Below are positions 63,589-64,000 of a stretch of DNA of 64,000 nt, piece by piece. The notes under the pieces are model-generated. The model worked only from the letters and a program-made list of their open reading frames with translations, had not been told where the DNA came from and did not search any database. This DNA comes from Isochrysis galbana (taxonomy: Eukaryota > Haptophyta > Isochrysidales > Isochrysidaceae). Where the stretch lies: the NCBI GenBank assembly GCA_018136815.1, contig CM030941.1:2834984-2898983 (forward strand), in the 5' to 3' direction. The translations under genes were made by a program, and so were the position numbers. Every line of letters begins with the position of its first letter. The stretch's first letter is position 1.

Positions 63589-64000
63589 ATGGCCTCACCG
63601 GGCATGGAGACGGCGCTAGTGGAGCTTGAGGCGGCTCTGACTGAGGCAGTGAGCAACGCGCTGCGTACTCTCAAGCAGCAGGGTGCCCCTGCCGGCACGC
63701 CTCTCCACGGCCTCGTCGGGCAGCACCTGCTCGGCGAGGTCAAGCCGCCGCTAGCCACTGCGAGTGACGTTGACGACCTTGTCGCGGTGGTCGACGCGTC
63801 CATCAGGGATCGGCTGGGGCTGACAGAGGAACCCGATGAGCAAAGGCTGGGAGAGCTCAAGAAGGCCTATCTGAAACAAATGGCCGCTGAGGCGCAGCGG
63901 CTGAAGGGGACCGCTGCTCAGGTATCGCTCTCACAGATTGATGTCTCCAAGCTTCCTCTCACGGCCTATCATATCACCGGGCTCCTCGATAATGAAGATC
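63589..64000 (+). CDS. Unrecognised protein, N-terminal part (runs off window)
   Basis: From the ATG at 63589 (ACACCATGG, a good eukaryotic start context) the frame is open for 137 residues to the window end with no need of an intron. The protein starts MASPGMETALVELEAAL and is helical and acidic, with regular Leu/Ala spacing up to about residue 105 (LGELKKAYLKQMAAEAQRL), suggesting a coiled coil or helical bundle. No signal peptide or known motif is visible. It is preceded by a CT-rich stretch at 63500-63560, like other genes here. I cannot name a family. Confidence 0.55.
   Translation, partial: MASPGMETALVELEAALTEAVSNALRTLKQQGAPAGTPLHGLVGQHLLGEVKPPLATASDVDDLVAVVDASIRDRLGLTEEPDEQRLGELKKAYLKQMAAEAQRLKGTAAQVSLSQIDVSKLPLTAYHITGLLDNED

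Overview
The window is nuclear DNA of a eukaryote. Genes carry short GT-AG introns (82, 89, 131 and 175 bp measured here), lie far apart, and sit in a GC-rich background crowded with retroelements, MITEs and microsatellites. The gene set (a multi-LOV/RGS photoreceptor, a filamin-repeat protein, eIF5A with an intact hypusine site, a JmjC/SET fusion, a type II membrane glycosyltransferase, and an F1-alpha-like protein with a signal peptide) suits a photosynthetic protist. A haptophyte or similar marine microalga is my best guess; this is inference, and nothing here fixes the species.

Layout. 1-10988: a minus-strand Ty3/Gypsy-like LTR retrotransposon, interrupted by a 100-N gap with a 2.5-kb duplicate on the other side. 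Its Gag and Pol are in one frame separated by a single TAG, and Pol carries a phage-type DNA methyltransferase domain. 12203-14655: a two-exon NIPSNAP protein and a J-domain protein. 15822-17470: fragments (virus-like, leucine-rich repeat, possible GNAT) and minisatellites. 17789-19721: a Copia element shrunk to two LTR pieces and the end of pol. 19722-22388: a compact, more AT-rich island of four small plus-strand genes with repeated TATA-containing leaders and an intergenic hairpin, which looks like a fragment of a large algal DNA virus or a relative. 23594-27610: the LOV-RGS-LOV-LOV-RGS-LOV protein. 29469-31948: a MITE, LTR fragments, tandem repeats and a retroposon. 32100-35051: the filamin-repeat gene, flanked by two oppositely oriented retroposon copies. 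36511-37677: an LTR with the start of a gag gene. 39843-44068: a gene fusing a SMYD-type SET domain, a JMJD6-like JmjC domain and a SETD3-type SET domain. 44224-45563: an LTR fragment joined to a truncated LINE reverse transcriptase. 47045-49063: the F1-alpha-like gene with a degenerate P-loop. 52174-54847: a GT77-like glycosyltransferase. 56907-57674: eIF5A. 58893-60948: an LTR copy disrupted by a hAT-like transposon, whose empty site is visible at 36721-36730. 61575-63197: Gypsy RT and LTR remnants. 63589-64000: the start of an unrecognised gene.

The host genes do not form a pathway; each stands alone on either strand. The strongest leads are the methyltransferase-carrying retrotransposon with its gag-pol TAG, the virus-like island, the SET-JmjC-SET fusion, the duplicated LOV-RGS receptor, and a retroposon family that ends in two consecutive hairpins.
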